Assembly: GCA_020852035.1 (NCBI GenBank)
Contig: JADZBR010000359.1
Span: forward strand, 1 to 15,822
From: Caulobacteraceae bacterium
GTDB lineage: Bacteria > Pseudomonadota > Alphaproteobacteria > Caulobacterales > Caulobacteraceae
DNA length: 15,822 nt
Direction: 5' to 3'
Part shown: piece by piece, positions 1 to 8,347 of the stretch
How the letters are laid out: the number at the start of each line of letters is the position of its first letter
How positions within the stretch are numbered: the first letter of the stretch is position 1
Translations under genes and position numbers: made by a program
Notes under the pieces: generated by a model
Database searches by the model: none
Seen by the model: the letters and a program-made list of their open reading frames with translations, nothing else
What the model was told of the DNA's origin: nothing

Positions 1-606
<606 letters not shown>

Positions 607-610
<4 letters not shown>

Positions 611-1269
611 GCGGCCTCCTTGAGCTTGGCCGCCAGCAGGAACGGCGCGAGACGGTCAGTACGATAGGTCACGTAGTCGGCGGTCGGCGCGCCCTCGACG
701 GCGCCCACCAGCACGGTGGTCATGCCGAGGTCGAAGGCGGGCTTGAGGTTGCGCTCGGTGTCCTCGAAGAAGCAGCTCTTCTCGGGGAAGAGGTCGTGGG
801 CCTCTGAAATCCGGCGGAAGGTCTCCGGCGCCGGCTTGGGCACATAGTCCGCGTCGCCGATGTGGAAGACGTCGTCGAAGAGGGCGGTCAGGCCGAGCTT
901 GGCCAGCACCCGCTCGGTATGCACCTCGTCGGCGTTGGTGAAGATCAGCCGCCGGCCGGGCAGGCGCCGCAGGCCGGCCAGCATCTCGGGATCCCGGGTG
1001 AGGACGTCGAGGGCCACCTCGTTGAGATGCGCGTGATATTCCTGCGGGTCGACCCCGTGGTTGGCCATCATGCCGCCGAGGGTCAGGCCGTGTTCCTCCA
1101 GGTAGCCCTTCTGCAGGGCTCGGGCCTCCTTGCGCGGCAGGCCGGTGACCCGCTGCACGTAGTCGGTGATCCGGTCTGTGACCAACACGCCCAAACCGGA
1201 GTCCAGCGGATAGAGGGTGTTGTCGAGGTCGAACAGCCAGGTGTCGACGTGGCGGAGATCGGCGCTCAT
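607..1269 (-). CDS. HAD-superfamily pyrimidine 5'-nucleotidase
   Basis: A 220-residue haloacid dehalogenase-type phosphatase, probably dephosphorylating pyrimidine nucleoside monophosphates in the cytoplasm. Motif I is FDLDNTLYP (nucleophile D14, acid D16). Motif II is IFTNAD (T111), motif III lysine is K145 in YVPKPAPETF, and motif IV is FFEDTERN (E169/D170). A helical cap lies at about residues 20-95, and the length is normal for the SDT1-like/pyrimidine 5'-nucleotidase branch. The ATG at 1269 overlaps the argB TGA by 4 bp and has no good Shine-Dalgarno, which points to translational coupling. Its own TGA overlaps the dapD ATG. The gene lies between argB and dapD in many alphaproteobacteria (known arrangement). 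Its role in that pathway is not evident, and the substrate is inferred from the family. Confidence 0.9.
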
Positions 1270-2177
1270 GCGCGGATCAGCGTGCCCGAGCCGTGCTCGG
1301 TGAAGAGCTCCACCAGCATGGCGTGCGGACGCCGGCCATCGAGGATGACCACGGCCTCGACCCCGCTCTCGACGGCGGCGATGGCGGTTTCGAGCTTGGG
1401 GATCATGCCGCCCCTGGCGACGCCGGCGGCGATGGCGCCTCTCGCCTCGGCGAGCGTCATCTGGCGGATCAGCTCGCCCTTCTCGTCCAGCACGCCGGCC
1501 ACGTCGGTCAGCAGCAGCATGCGCTTGGCGTTCAGCGCGCCGGCCAGGGCGCCGGCCACGGTGTCGGCGTTGATGTTGTAGGTCTGGCCGTTCTCGGCGA
1601 CGCCGATCGGGGCGACCACCGGGATGTAGTCGTGGTCGGCGAAGATCAGGTTGGTGATCAGCTGCGGGTCGATCTTCGAGGGCTCGCCGACGAAGCCAAG
1701 GTCGATCACCTCCTCCAGCTTGGAGCCGGGGTCGGTGCGGGTGCGGGTGGCCTTGGTGACGGTGATCAGCCGCCCGTCCTTGCCCGAGAGCCCGACGCCG
1801 CGCACGTCGGCCTCGGCGCCGGCGAGGGTGATCCAGTTGGCCAGTTCCTTGTTGATGGCGCCGGAGAGGACCATCTCGGCCACCTCCATCGTGGCTTCGT
1901 CGGTCACCCGAAGGCCGTCGATGAAGGTCGACTTCACGCCCGCGCGGTCGAGCATGGCCGAGATCTGTGGGCCGCCGCCGTGCACCACGACGGGATGCAG
2001 GCCGAGCATCTTCAGGAGCACGGCGTCGGCGGCGAACTTTCGCGCCACCTCCTCCTCGCCCATGGCATGGCCGCCGTATTTGATGACCACGGTCTCGCGG
2101 TCGTAGTGCTGGATGTAGGGCAGGGCCTCGGCCAGGGTTTTGGCGGTGGCCCAGCCGGGCTCTTCGGTGTCGGTCAC
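1266..2177 (-). CDS. argB: Acetylglutamate kinase
   Basis: ArgB phosphorylates N-acetyl-L-glutamate with ATP, the second step of arginine synthesis, in the cytoplasm. From the GTG at 2177 it has 303 residues. Visible motifs are KYGGHAM (33-39), the HGGGP substrate/phosphate loop (66-70), GLSGKD (129-134), NINADTVAGALAGAL (about 201-215) and GGMIPKLETA (256-265). I chose GTG 2177 because AGGA stands 9 nt upstream and because the only longer start, TTG at 2225, lies upstream of the -10 of the candidate promoter (2213-2218). The N-terminal extension before KYGG is like that of arginine-inhibited hexameric ArgB, so feedback inhibition is plausible (inference). First gene of the argB-HAD-dapD unit. 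Confidence 0.95.
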   Translation of the reverse strand: MTDTEEPGWATAKTLAEALPYIQHYDRETVVIKYGGHAMGEEEVARKFAADAVLLKMLGLHPVVVHGGGPQISAMLDRAGVKSTFIDGLRVTDEATMEVAEMVLSGAINKELANWITLAGAEADVRGVGLSGKDGRLITVTKATRTRTDPGSKLEEVIDLGFVGEPSKIDPQLITNLIFADHDYIPVVAPIGVAENGQTYNINADTVAGALAGALNAKRMLLLTDVAGVLDEKGELIRQMTLAEARGAIAAGVARGGMIPKLETAIAAVESGVEAVVILDGRRPHAMLVELFTEHGSGTLIRA

Positions 2178-2212
2178 GGAGGCGTTCCTGGCGGGCGCGA
2201 AGTCGGGGCGAT

Positions 2213-2241
2213 GCGATAGCCGCAAGCGGCGGCGATGTCAC
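2213..2241 (-). promoter_or_regulatory. Candidate sigma70-type promoter for argB-HAD-dapD
   Basis: Read on the minus strand: GTGACA (2241-2236), a 17-nt spacer, then TATCGC (2218-2213). This is one mismatch from the TTGACA -35 and a fair -10. Predicted transcription start is near 2206, giving a leader of about 29 nt before the GTG at 2177. It would place the TTG at 2225 outside the transcript. Confidence 0.45.
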
Positions 2242-2303
2242 CGCCCCAGGGTCGACGCGCGGCGCTGCCGTGCTAAGCCTTCCGTGCTGTTCGGGGAGGC
2301 GAC

Positions 2304-3569
2304 ATGCGGATCTGGCTGGGCATGGCGGCGGCGCTGGCCGCGGGGGCGGCGAACGCCGAGACGGTGGCGGTGAGCGCCGACCGGATGCTGGACGTGCAGT
2401 CCGGCGGCATGGTCGAACGGCCGCTGATCGTCGTCACCGACGGCAAGATCACAGCCGTCGGCAAGCAGGGCGAACTCGTCGCGCCCGCCGGCGCGAAGGT
2501 GGTGGACCTGACCGGCCTGACGCTGACGCCCGGCCTGATCGAGATGCACGCCCACCTGGACGCCTTGCCCGAGTGGGGTGGTTACAGCGGCCTGCAGTTC
2601 TCCGACGCTTTCTGGACGGTGGTCGCGGTCCGCAACGCCAGGGACACCCTGGACGCCGGCTTCACGACCGCCCGCAACCTCGGTTCCGGCCAGTTCGCCG
2701 ACGTCGGCCTGCGCGAGGCGATCGACGCCGGCTACATCACAGGCCCGCGCCTGATCACCGCCGCCTACAGCTTCGGCGCTACCGGCGGGCACTGCGATTC
2801 CACCTACTTCCCGCCCTCGATGAAGCAGCGCAACGAATACAGCGCCGATACGCCGGACGAGGCGAGGAAGAGCGTCCGCACCCTGCGCAAGTACGGCGCG
2901 ACGGTGATCAAGATCTGCGCCACCGGCGGGGTCTTCTCGCGCAACACCGAGCCCGGCCAGCAGCAGATGACCGAGGCGGAGATGAAGGCGGTTGTCGACG
3001 AGGCGCACCAGTGGGGGCTGAAGGTCGCCGCTCACGCCCACGGCACGAGCGGCATCAAGGCCGCGATCCGCGCCGGGGTCGACACCATCGAGCACGCCAG
3101 CCTGATCGACGACGAGGGCATCCGGCTCGCCAAGGAGAAGGGCGCCTACCTCTCCATGGACATCTACAACACCGAGTACACCCAGGCCGAGGGCAAGAAG
3201 AACGGGGTCCTGGAAGACAACCTGCGCAAGGACCGCGAGATCGCCGAGGCCCAGCGGCAGAACTTCAAGCGGGCGCACCAGGCCGGGGCGAAGATGATCT
3301 ACGGCACCGACAGCGGGGTCTATCCGCACAAGGACTCGGCCAAGCAGTTCGCGGTGATGGTGCGCTACGGTATGACGCCCCTGCAGGCGATCCGCGCGGC
3401 GACGCTCACCGCCGCAGAGGCGCTGGGGCGCGGCGACCTGGGCGCGATCAGCGTCGGCCGCTGGGGCGACATGGTGGCGGTGGCGGGCGATCCGACCGCC
3501 GACGTGCGCGTGCTGGAGGCGCCCAAGGTCGTGATCAAGGGCGGTGAAGTGGTGAAGGACGTTCGTTGA
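2304..3569 (+). CDS. Exported metal-dependent amidohydrolase (imidazolonepropionase/prolidase-like)
   Basis: A 421-residue amidohydrolase-superfamily enzyme that probably cleaves an amide or peptide-like bond. The N-terminus (MRIWLGMAAALAAGAANAE) is a Sec signal peptide with likely cleavage after ANA, so it should act in the periplasm. The TIM-barrel metal site is complete: H82/H84 in MHAHLD, candidate carboxylated lysine K203 in VIKICATGG, H244/H246 in AAHAHG, H264 in DTIEHAS and D336 in YGTDSG. The C-terminal segment GMTPLQAIRAATLTAAEALG followed by GRWGDMVAV is typical of the group close to imidazolonepropionase and Xaa-Pro dipeptidase-like amidohydrolases. The ATG follows a GGGGAGG Shine-Dalgarno. 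The gene is divergent from argB and on the same strand as the next gene, but 101 nt separate them. Substrate unknown. Confidence 0.88.
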   Translation: MRIWLGMAAALAAGAANAETVAVSADRMLDVQSGGMVERPLIVVTDGKITAVGKQGELVAPAGAKVVDLTGLTLTPGLIEMHAHLDALPEWGGYSGLQFSDAFWTVVAVRNARDTLDAGFTTARNLGSGQFADVGLREAIDAGYITGPRLITAAYSFGATGGHCDSTYFPPSMKQRNEYSADTPDEARKSVRTLRKYGATVIKICATGGVFSRNTEPGQQQMTEAEMKAVVDEAHQWGLKVAAHAHGTSGIKAAIRAGVDTIEHASLIDDEGIRLAKEKGAYLSMDIYNTEYTQAEGKKNGVLEDNLRKDREIAEAQRQNFKRAHQAGAKMIYGTDSGVYPHKDSAKQFAVMVRYGMTPLQAIRAATLTAAEALGRGDLGAISVGRWGDMVAVAGDPTADVRVLEAPKVVIKGGEVVKDVR

Positions 3570-3584
3570 GGCGCCTTTCGCGCC
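3570..3584 (+). terminator. Weak hairpin after amidohydrolase
   Basis: GGCGC-CTTTC-GCGCC directly after the TGA forms a 5-bp stem with a 5-nt loop. There is no T-tract, so terminator function is uncertain. Confidence 0.2.
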
Positions 3585-3612
3585 CGTCCGCCCAGCACGA
3601 TGCGATGCCGGC

Positions 3613-3642
3613 TTGCCCGTGAAGCGACGACGATCCTATACA
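3613..3642 (+). promoter_or_regulatory. Candidate promoter for nitronate monooxygenase
   Basis: TTGCCC (3613-3618), an 18-nt spacer, then TATACA (3637-3642) lie in an unusually AT-rich stretch for this GC-rich window. It ends 28 nt before the ATG at 3671. This suggests that the gene is transcribed on its own and not only by read-through from the amidohydrolase. Confidence 0.4.
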
Positions 3643-3670
3643 ACGTAAATACATATCCGGAGGACGGCCC

Positions 3671-4660
3671 ATGAAGACCCGCATCACCGAACTGTTCGGC
3701 ATCGAGCACCCGATCATCCAGGGCGGCATGCACATGGTGGGCTATGCCGAGATGGCCTCGGCTGTGTCGAACGCCGGGGGGCTGGGGATCATCACGGGTC
3801 TCACCCAGGGTACGCCGGAGAACCTGACCAAGGAAATCGCTCGCTGCCGGGAGATGACCGACAAGCCGTTCGGCGTGAACCTGACCTTCCTGCCGGCGGT
3901 GACGCCGCCGGACTATCCGGGCTTCGTGAAGGCGATCATCGAGTCCGGCGTGAAGGCCGTAGAGACCGCCGGCAACAACCCGCAGAAGTGGATGCCGGCG
4001 CTGAAGGAAGCCGGGATCAAGGTGATCCATAAATGCACCTCGGTGCGTCACTCGCTGAAGGCCGAGGCGATCGGCTGCGACGCGGTCAGCGTCGACGGCT
4101 TCGAGTGCGGGGGCCACCCGGGCGAGGACGACGTGCCGAACTTCATCCTGCTTCCCCGGGCGGCGGAGGAGCTGAAGATCCCCTTCGTGGCCTCCGGCGG
4201 CATGGCCGACGGCCGCAGCCTGGTGGCCGCCCTGGCGCTGGGCGCCGAGGGCATGAACATGGGCACCCGCTTCATGGCCACCAAGGAAGCCCCGATCCAC
4301 CAGAACGTGAAGGACGCCCTGGTGGCGGCGAGCGAGCTGGATACGCGCCTGATCATGCGCCCGCTGCGCAACACCGAGCGGGTGCTGAACAACGCCGGGG
4401 TCGAGCGGCTGCTGGAGAAGGAGCGCACGCTGGGCGACAAGATCACCTTCGCCGACATCGCGCCGGAGGTGGCGGGCGTCTATCCAGCGATCATGAAGAA
4501 GGGCGAGATGGACGCCGGCGGCTGGAGCTGCGGCATGGTCGCGGGCCTGATCCACGACACGCCGACGGTGAAGGAACTGATCGACCGGATCATGGCCGAA
4601 GCGGACGCGATCATCACCCAGCGCCTGGCGCGGCTCGCGGGGGCGCGGGTGGCCGCGTAG
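3671..4660 (+). CDS. FMN-dependent nitronate monooxygenase (2-nitropropane dioxygenase family)
   Basis: A 329-residue cytoplasmic TIM-barrel flavoprotein that oxidises nitronates (for example propionate 3-nitronate) with O2. Visible FMN-site elements are the N-terminal HPIIQGGMHMVG (13-24), the GGLGIITG loop (36-43), ASGGMADGRSL (174-184) and GMNMGTRF (194-201). The candidate catalytic base is H149 in FECGGHPGEDD. The ATG is preceded by GGAGGA. No neighbouring gene shares an obvious pathway. Some family members are really enoyl-ACP reductase II (FabK)-like; the conserved GGH block favours nitronate monooxygenase. Substrate is inferred. Confidence 0.9.
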   Translation: MKTRITELFGIEHPIIQGGMHMVGYAEMASAVSNAGGLGIITGLTQGTPENLTKEIARCREMTDKPFGVNLTFLPAVTPPDYPGFVKAIIESGVKAVETAGNNPQKWMPALKEAGIKVIHKCTSVRHSLKAEAIGCDAVSVDGFECGGHPGEDDVPNFILLPRAAEELKIPFVASGGMADGRSLVAALALGAEGMNMGTRFMATKEAPIHQNVKDALVAASELDTRLIMRPLRNTERVLNNAGVERLLEKERTLGDKITFADIAPEVAGVYPAIMKKGEMDAGGWSCGMVAGLIHDTPTVKELIDRIMAEADAIITQRLARLAGARVAA

Positions 4661-4665
4661 GAGGT

Positions 4666-4695
4666 CTGATCCCGCCTCCCCTCGAGGCGGGTCAG
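4666..4695. terminator. GC-rich hairpin between convergent genes
   Basis: CCCGCCTC (4671-4678), a 5-nt loop, then GAGGCGGG (4684-4691) is a perfect 8-bp stem. It is extended by CTGA/TCAG across a single bulged T. It sits in the 31-nt gap between the convergent nitronate monooxygenase and DUF5655 genes and includes the latter's stop codon. Its symmetry would suit both directions. It has no T-tract, so it is a candidate only. Confidence 0.5.
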
Positions 4696-5255
4696 GTGTT
4701 GGCTTCGTAGGTCTCGCGCAGCAGAGTCAGCACTTCATCGTCGACGTCGTCGACGCGGGTGAGCTTCACGCCGACCGGCATGTTCTCGTGGATGCGCGAG
4801 CGCTCCAGCCGGCCGGCGGGCTCGCGGTCCTTCAGGCGCAGGGCCAGTTCGACGCGGGTCTTGCTGGCCTGGACGATGGCGAAGGTGCGCCTGGGCGCGA
4901 CCAGCGAGACATAGGTCTTGCGCGACTGCACTACCGCCTCGCCGAGGTTGGCGACGGTGGCGATCAGGGCGTCGTAGATCGGGCGCAGGTGCGGCTTGTC
5001 GGCGTATTGGCCATCGACCAGCTCGTCGGCCGAAGCGGTCAGAAAGTCGGGGTAGCCGACCACTTCCCAGATCACCAGGTCGCGGCCGTAGCCGGTGACG
5101 CCTTGCCCCTCCAGCCAGGCGCGGACCCCCGCGCGGTCGCCCGGCGCCTCGGCCCTGGCGCGGGCGAGCCAGTGGGCGAGGTCGTGGCCGGTGCGCTGCT
5201 TGAGCAGCCGCGCGGCGTTGTCGCGCATGAAGGTCCAGTCGCGGACTTCGGGCAT
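4692..5255 (-). CDS. DUF4287 and DUF5655 domain protein
   Basis: A 187-residue protein of unknown function. Residues about 8-70 match my memory of DUF4287: a helical segment with a TGHDLAHW motif, then GVTGYGRDLVIWEVVGYPDF. Residues about 85-183 resemble DUF5655: ADKPHLRPIYDALI, a KTYVSLVAPRRTFAIVQ strand pair, then LALRLKD. There is no signal peptide or membrane segment, so it is probably cytoplasmic. The ATG at 5255 lies 2 nt after the engB TAG, with GAGGTG from the end of engB as Shine-Dalgarno. It is therefore likely the last gene of the rpmH-rnpA-yidC-engB transcript. No catalytic residues can be named. The domain calls rest on recalled sequence patterns. Confidence 0.8.
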   Translation of the reverse strand: MPEVRDWTFMRDNAARLLKQRTGHDLAHWLARARAEAPGDRAGVRAWLEGQGVTGYGRDLVIWEVVGYPDFLTASADELVDGQYADKPHLRPIYDALIATVANLGEAVVQSRKTYVSLVAPRRTFAIVQASKTRVELALRLKDREPAGRLERSRIHENMPVGVKLTRVDDVDDEVLTLLRETYEANT

Positions 5256-5257
5256 GG

Positions 5258-5902
5258 CTACACCTCGCAGGCGGCCAGGATCTCCGCGCGCAGCTCCGGC
5301 AGTCCAGCGCCCTTTTCCGACGAGGTGGCCAGCACGCGCGGGAAGGCGGCCGGGCGCTTGGCGATGGCGGCCGTGGTGCGGGCGACCACGTCCTCCACCT
5401 CGGCGCGCTTGATCTTGTCGGCCTTGGTCAGCACCAGCTGGTAGGAGACGGCGGCCTTGTCGAGCGCGTCGAGCGCCTCGGTGTCCGGGGCTTTGAGGCC
5501 ATGTCGGCTGTCGATCAGCAGGTAAACCCGCTTCAGGTTCGGCCGGCCGCGCAGATAGGCGCGGCCGAGATTCTGGAACTTGTCGGCGGTCGAGCGCGAG
5601 ACCTTGGCGAATCCGTAGCCCGGCAGGTCCACGAGCCGGAGCGCCTCGTCGAGGACGAAGAAGTTGATCTCCCGCGTGCGTCCCGGCGAGTTGGAGGCGC
5701 GCGCCAGGTGGCTGCGGCCCACAAGGGCGTTGATCAGGCTGGATTTGCCGACGTTGGAGCGGCCGGCGAAAGCCACCTCCGGCAGGTCGGGGGCCGGCAG
5801 GCCCTCCATCTTCACCGCCCCCATCATGAATTCGACGGGGTGGGCGAAGCGGACGCGGGCGGCCTCGATCTCGTCTGCGGAAAAGATCGGGTCCGCGATC
5901 AC
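5258..5902 (-). CDS. engB: Ribosome-biogenesis GTPase EngB/YsxC/YihA
   Basis: A 214-residue GTPase of the TrmE-Era-EngA-EngB-Septin class, involved in assembly of the large ribosomal subunit. The G motifs are G1 GRSNVGKSS (47-55), G2 around SPGRTREINFF (72-82), G3 DLPGYGFAK (92-100), G4 TKAD (159-162) and G5 SSEKG (194-198). The length is normal. The start is a GTG at 5902 whose GTGA overlaps the yidC TGA by 4 bp, so translation is probably coupled to yidC. It is followed 2 nt later by the DUF5655 gene. All nucleotide-binding residues expected for the family are visible. Confidence 0.96.
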   Translation of the reverse strand: MIADPIFSADEIEAARVRFAHPVEFMMGAVKMEGLPAPDLPEVAFAGRSNVGKSSLINALVGRSHLARASNSPGRTREINFFVLDEALRLVDLPGYGFAKVSRSTADKFQNLGRAYLRGRPNLKRVYLLIDSRHGLKAPDTEALDALDKAAVSYQLVLTKADKIKRAEVEDVVARTTAAIAKRPAAFPRVLATSSEKGAGLPELRAEILAACEV

Positions 5903-7683
5903 CCGACCGCCTTGCCGCGCACCCGGGCCAGGAAGGCGTCGATCGGGTTATCGACCTTGTAGCGGTGCATGATGATGTACTGCTGGATGATCGAAAGGAC
6001 GTTGTTCCAGGTCCAGTAGATGATCAGGCCGGCGGCGAACGGGGCCATGATGAAGGTGAACATGATCGGCATCAGCTGGAAGATGCGCTGCTGCATCGGG
6101 TCGGGCGCCGGCGGGTTCATGGCCGTGGTCAGCCACATGGTGAAGCCGTAGAGCAGCACCCAGGCGCCGATGCCGAGGGCGCCGGCGAGCAAGGCCCCGA
6201 CCACCGGCGTCGCCGCCACGTTCCAGGGGATCAGGCCGAAGAGATTCCAGACCAGGGTCGGGTCGCGCGCCGACAGGTCGTTGATCCAGCCGAAGAACGG
6301 CGCATGCCGCATCTCGATGGTGACGGTCAGCACCTTGTAGAGCGAGTAGAAGACCGGAATCTGGATCAGGATCGGCACGCAGCCCATCAGCGGATTGATC
6401 TTCTCGCGCCCGTAGAGCGCCATCATCTCCTGCTGGGTCTTGGCCGGGTCGTCCTTGTACTTGGCGCGGATCTCCTCGACCTGCGGCTGCACTTTCTTCA
6501 TCTTGGTGATGGATTCGTAGCTCTTGTTCTGCAGCGGGAAGAACACGAGCTTGACGCAGACGGTGAGCAAGAGGATCGCCACGCCGAAGTTGCCGACGTA
6601 GCCGTAGAAGAACTCCAGGAACATGAAGATCGGCCGGGTGAGGAACCAGAAGTTCCCCCAGTCGATGGCCTGGTCGAGGTTGGGGACCTTCAGCGCCTGC
6701 TGATAGCCCTTCAGCATCGGCGCGACCTTGGCGCCGGCGAAGAAGTGGCTGGTCTCGGTCACCTGCTGGCCCGGCGCGACGGCGCGGGGCGTTCCCAGGT
6801 AGTTGGCCTCGAAGATGTCGACGCCGCCCGCGGGGGTGACGCGGAACTGGCCCTCGATGCGTTCGGCCTGCGGCGGGATGATCGCGGTCAGCCAGTATTT
6901 GTCGGTGATCCCGGCCCAGCCGCCCGTGGAGGTGATCTTCTCGCCGCCTTCCTTGGCCCACTTCTTGTACTTGAAGAGCCGCAGGCGTTCGTTCAGCCAG
7001 CCGACCGCGCCCTCGTGGACGATGTGGTTGGTGCCGAGGCCGGACGGGATGCCCTGGCGCTGGATCGAGGCGTAGGGGGCGAGGGTGACGGGCGCGGCGC
7101 CGGTGTTGGCCACGGTGTCGGCCACCGTGAACATGAACTTGTCGTCGATGCTGATCTGGCGCGTGAAGGTCAGGCCCTGGCCGTTGGCGTAGGTCAGGGT
7201 GATCGGCTTGCCGGGCGAGAGCGTCGAGCCCGACGCCAGCGTCCAGACCGTCTGCGGCGTCGGCATGCCGGGCAGGTTCGCGCCGGTCCAGCCGAAGTCG
7301 GCGAACCAGGCGTGCTCGGCGCCTTCCGGAGTCAGCAGCTCCACCGGCGCTGAAGCCTTTTCGACCGTCTGGCGGTACTGCTTCAGATAGAGGTCGTCGA
7401 TCCGTGCGCCGCGCAGCGAGACCGAACCCGAAATCGCCGGCGTATCGATCAGCGCCCGCGGGCTGGCGGCGACGGCCTGCTGGCGCGTCACCTTCTGCGG
7501 CTGCATGGCGATGGCCGGCGCACCGCGCGCCGGGGCTTTCTGGGAAGCGGCGGGCGCGCTCTGCTTCAGCTCGGCCTGCCGGCGCTTGGCGGCCGGCTCC
7601 AGCACGAAGATCTGATAGAGGATGAGGATCAGCACCGCGCAGACAACGAAGACGATCGTGTTGCGGCTGTTTTCGTTGGGCAT
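5899..7683 (-). CDS. yidC: Membrane protein insertase YidC
   Basis: YidC inserts and folds inner-membrane proteins, alone or with SecYEG. It has 594 residues, a normal Gram-negative length. TM1 is about residues 10-28 (TIVFVVCAVLILILYQIFVL). It is followed by the large periplasmic beta domain (about 60-330) and the conserved insertase core: TM2 at about 352-382, the cytoplasmic hairpin (SYESITKMKKVQPQVEEI), EKINPLMGCVPILIQIPVFYSLY (427-449), and the later helices at about 490-565. The positive residue of the hydrophilic groove is K378, where E. coli has an arginine. The ATG at 7683 stands 41 nt after the rnpA stop, with only a weak GAG Shine-Dalgarno. The TGA overlaps the engB GTG. Confidence 0.97.
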   Translation of the reverse strand: MPNENSRNTIVFVVCAVLILILYQIFVLEPAAKRRQAELKQSAPAASQKAPARGAPAIAMQPQKVTRQQAVAASPRALIDTPAISGSVSLRGARIDDLYLKQYRQTVEKASAPVELLTPEGAEHAWFADFGWTGANLPGMPTPQTVWTLASGSTLSPGKPITLTYANGQGLTFTRQISIDDKFMFTVADTVANTGAAPVTLAPYASIQRQGIPSGLGTNHIVHEGAVGWLNERLRLFKYKKWAKEGGEKITSTGGWAGITDKYWLTAIIPPQAERIEGQFRVTPAGGVDIFEANYLGTPRAVAPGQQVTETSHFFAGAKVAPMLKGYQQALKVPNLDQAIDWGNFWFLTRPIFMFLEFFYGYVGNFGVAILLLTVCVKLVFFPLQNKSYESITKMKKVQPQVEEIRAKYKDDPAKTQQEMMALYGREKINPLMGCVPILIQIPVFYSLYKVLTVTIEMRHAPFFGWINDLSARDPTLVWNLFGLIPWNVAATPVVGALLAGALGIGAWVLLYGFTMWLTTAMNPPAPDPMQQRIFQLMPIMFTFIMAPFAAGLIIYWTWNNVLSIIQQYIIMHRYKVDNPIDAFLARVRGKAVG

Positions 7684-7724
7684 GGAGCTCGAACGTAAGG
7701 AAGAGGAAAGGCCGCTCGCCGTCG

Positions 7725-8090
7725 TCAGGCGCGGCCGTCTTGGTCGGCGGCGAGGCTTATCAGCGCGCTTTTCACGTCGTCAAGCAAACGCGCCCAGGGG
7801 CGCGTCGCCGTGCCGCCCCTGGCGATCAGCACGTAGTCATGCCCGGGCCTGCCGTGAAGGGGCGCCAGGAGGCGTGCGGCCTCGCGCAGCCGGCGCTTGG
7901 CGCGGTTGCGGATCACGGCGCCTCCGATCTTGCGGGTGGCGGTGAAGCCGATGCGGACGAGGGCGGTTTCGTCGGCGCGATCACGCGCCTGCACGACGAC
8001 GGCGCCCCGCGCGGCCGAAGGCGCGCGGGCGCAGGCCAGGAAATCCGGCCTGGTCTTCAGGCGTTCGATAGGGAAGGCGGCTTCGCTCAG
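7725..8090 (-). CDS. rnpA: Ribonuclease P protein component, apparent CTG start
   Basis: The protein subunit of RNase P, which assists the RNA subunit in maturing tRNA 5' ends. The RNR signature RNRAKRRLREAAR is at 61-73, preceded by VRIGFTATRKIGGAV (45-59). The conserved N-terminal block IERLKTRPDFL (8-18) is also encoded. The frame has no ATG, GTG or TTG between its upstream stop (8213-8211) and a GTG at 7994, and that GTG would remove the conserved IERLKTRPDF block. A CTG at 8090 has GGAGG exactly 8 nt upstream and gives 121 residues, the usual size. I therefore place the start there; this is inference. The gene lies 23 nt after the rpmH stop. Confidence 0.88.
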   Translation of the reverse strand: MSEAAFPIERLKTRPDFLACARAPSAARGAVVVQARDRADETALVRIGFTATRKIGGAVIRNRAKRRLREAARLLAPLHGRPGHDYVLIARGGTATRPWARLLDDVKSALISLAADQDGRA

Positions 8091-8113
8091 CGGCGGAGCC
8101 TCCGATAGGCGGC

Positions 8114-8248
8114 TTAGGCGGTCAGGCGCTTGCGGCCCTTGGCGCGGCGGCGGGCGACGATCTTCTGACCGTTCTTGGTGGCCATGCGCGCGCGATAGCC
8201 GTGACGGCGCTTACGCACGAGTCGCGACGGTTGATAGGTGCGCTTCAC
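8114..8248 (-). CDS. rpmH: 50S ribosomal protein L34
   Basis: A 44-residue, highly basic ribosomal protein of the large subunit. It starts VKRTYQPSRLVRKRRHGY and continues RARMATKNGQKIVARRRAKG, ending KRLTA, which matches L34 over its whole length. It is too short for a usual ORF filter. The start is the GTG at 8248, with GGAG 9 nt upstream (TTGGAGCCTCGCT). It is the first gene of rpmH-rnpA-yidC-engB-DUF5655, behind the promoter at 8312-8340. dnaA is not next to it, as is normal in alphaproteobacteria. Confidence 0.97.
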   Translation of the reverse strand: MKRTYQPSRLVRKRRHGYRARMATKNGQKIVARRRAKGRKRLTA

Positions 8249-8311
8249 AGCGAGGCTCCAAGCATAGACTAAAGCGAGGGCGCGGCGTGCCGCCCCTCAA
8301 GCGAGCGCGGG

Positions 8312-8340
8312 TGGATAGGGGAAGAGACCTTCCCTGTCAA
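8312..8340 (-). promoter_or_regulatory. Strong sigma70-type promoter of the rpmH operon
   Basis: Read on the minus strand: TTGACA (8340-8335), a 17-nt spacer, then TATCCA (8317-8312). The -35 is a perfect consensus at ideal spacing. The predicted transcription start is near 8305, leaving a leader of about 57 nt before the rpmH GTG. The strength fits a ribosomal protein gene. Confidence 0.75.
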
Positions 8341-8347
8341 TGCCGCC

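Noticed and set aside
2175..2225. TTG start for argB at 2225
   Set aside because: It lies upstream of the candidate -10 and lacks a Shine-Dalgarno. GTG 2177 has both a leader and AGGA.
7725..7994. rnpA starting at GTG 7994
   Set aside because: It would lose the conserved IERLKTRPDF block and has no good Shine-Dalgarno.
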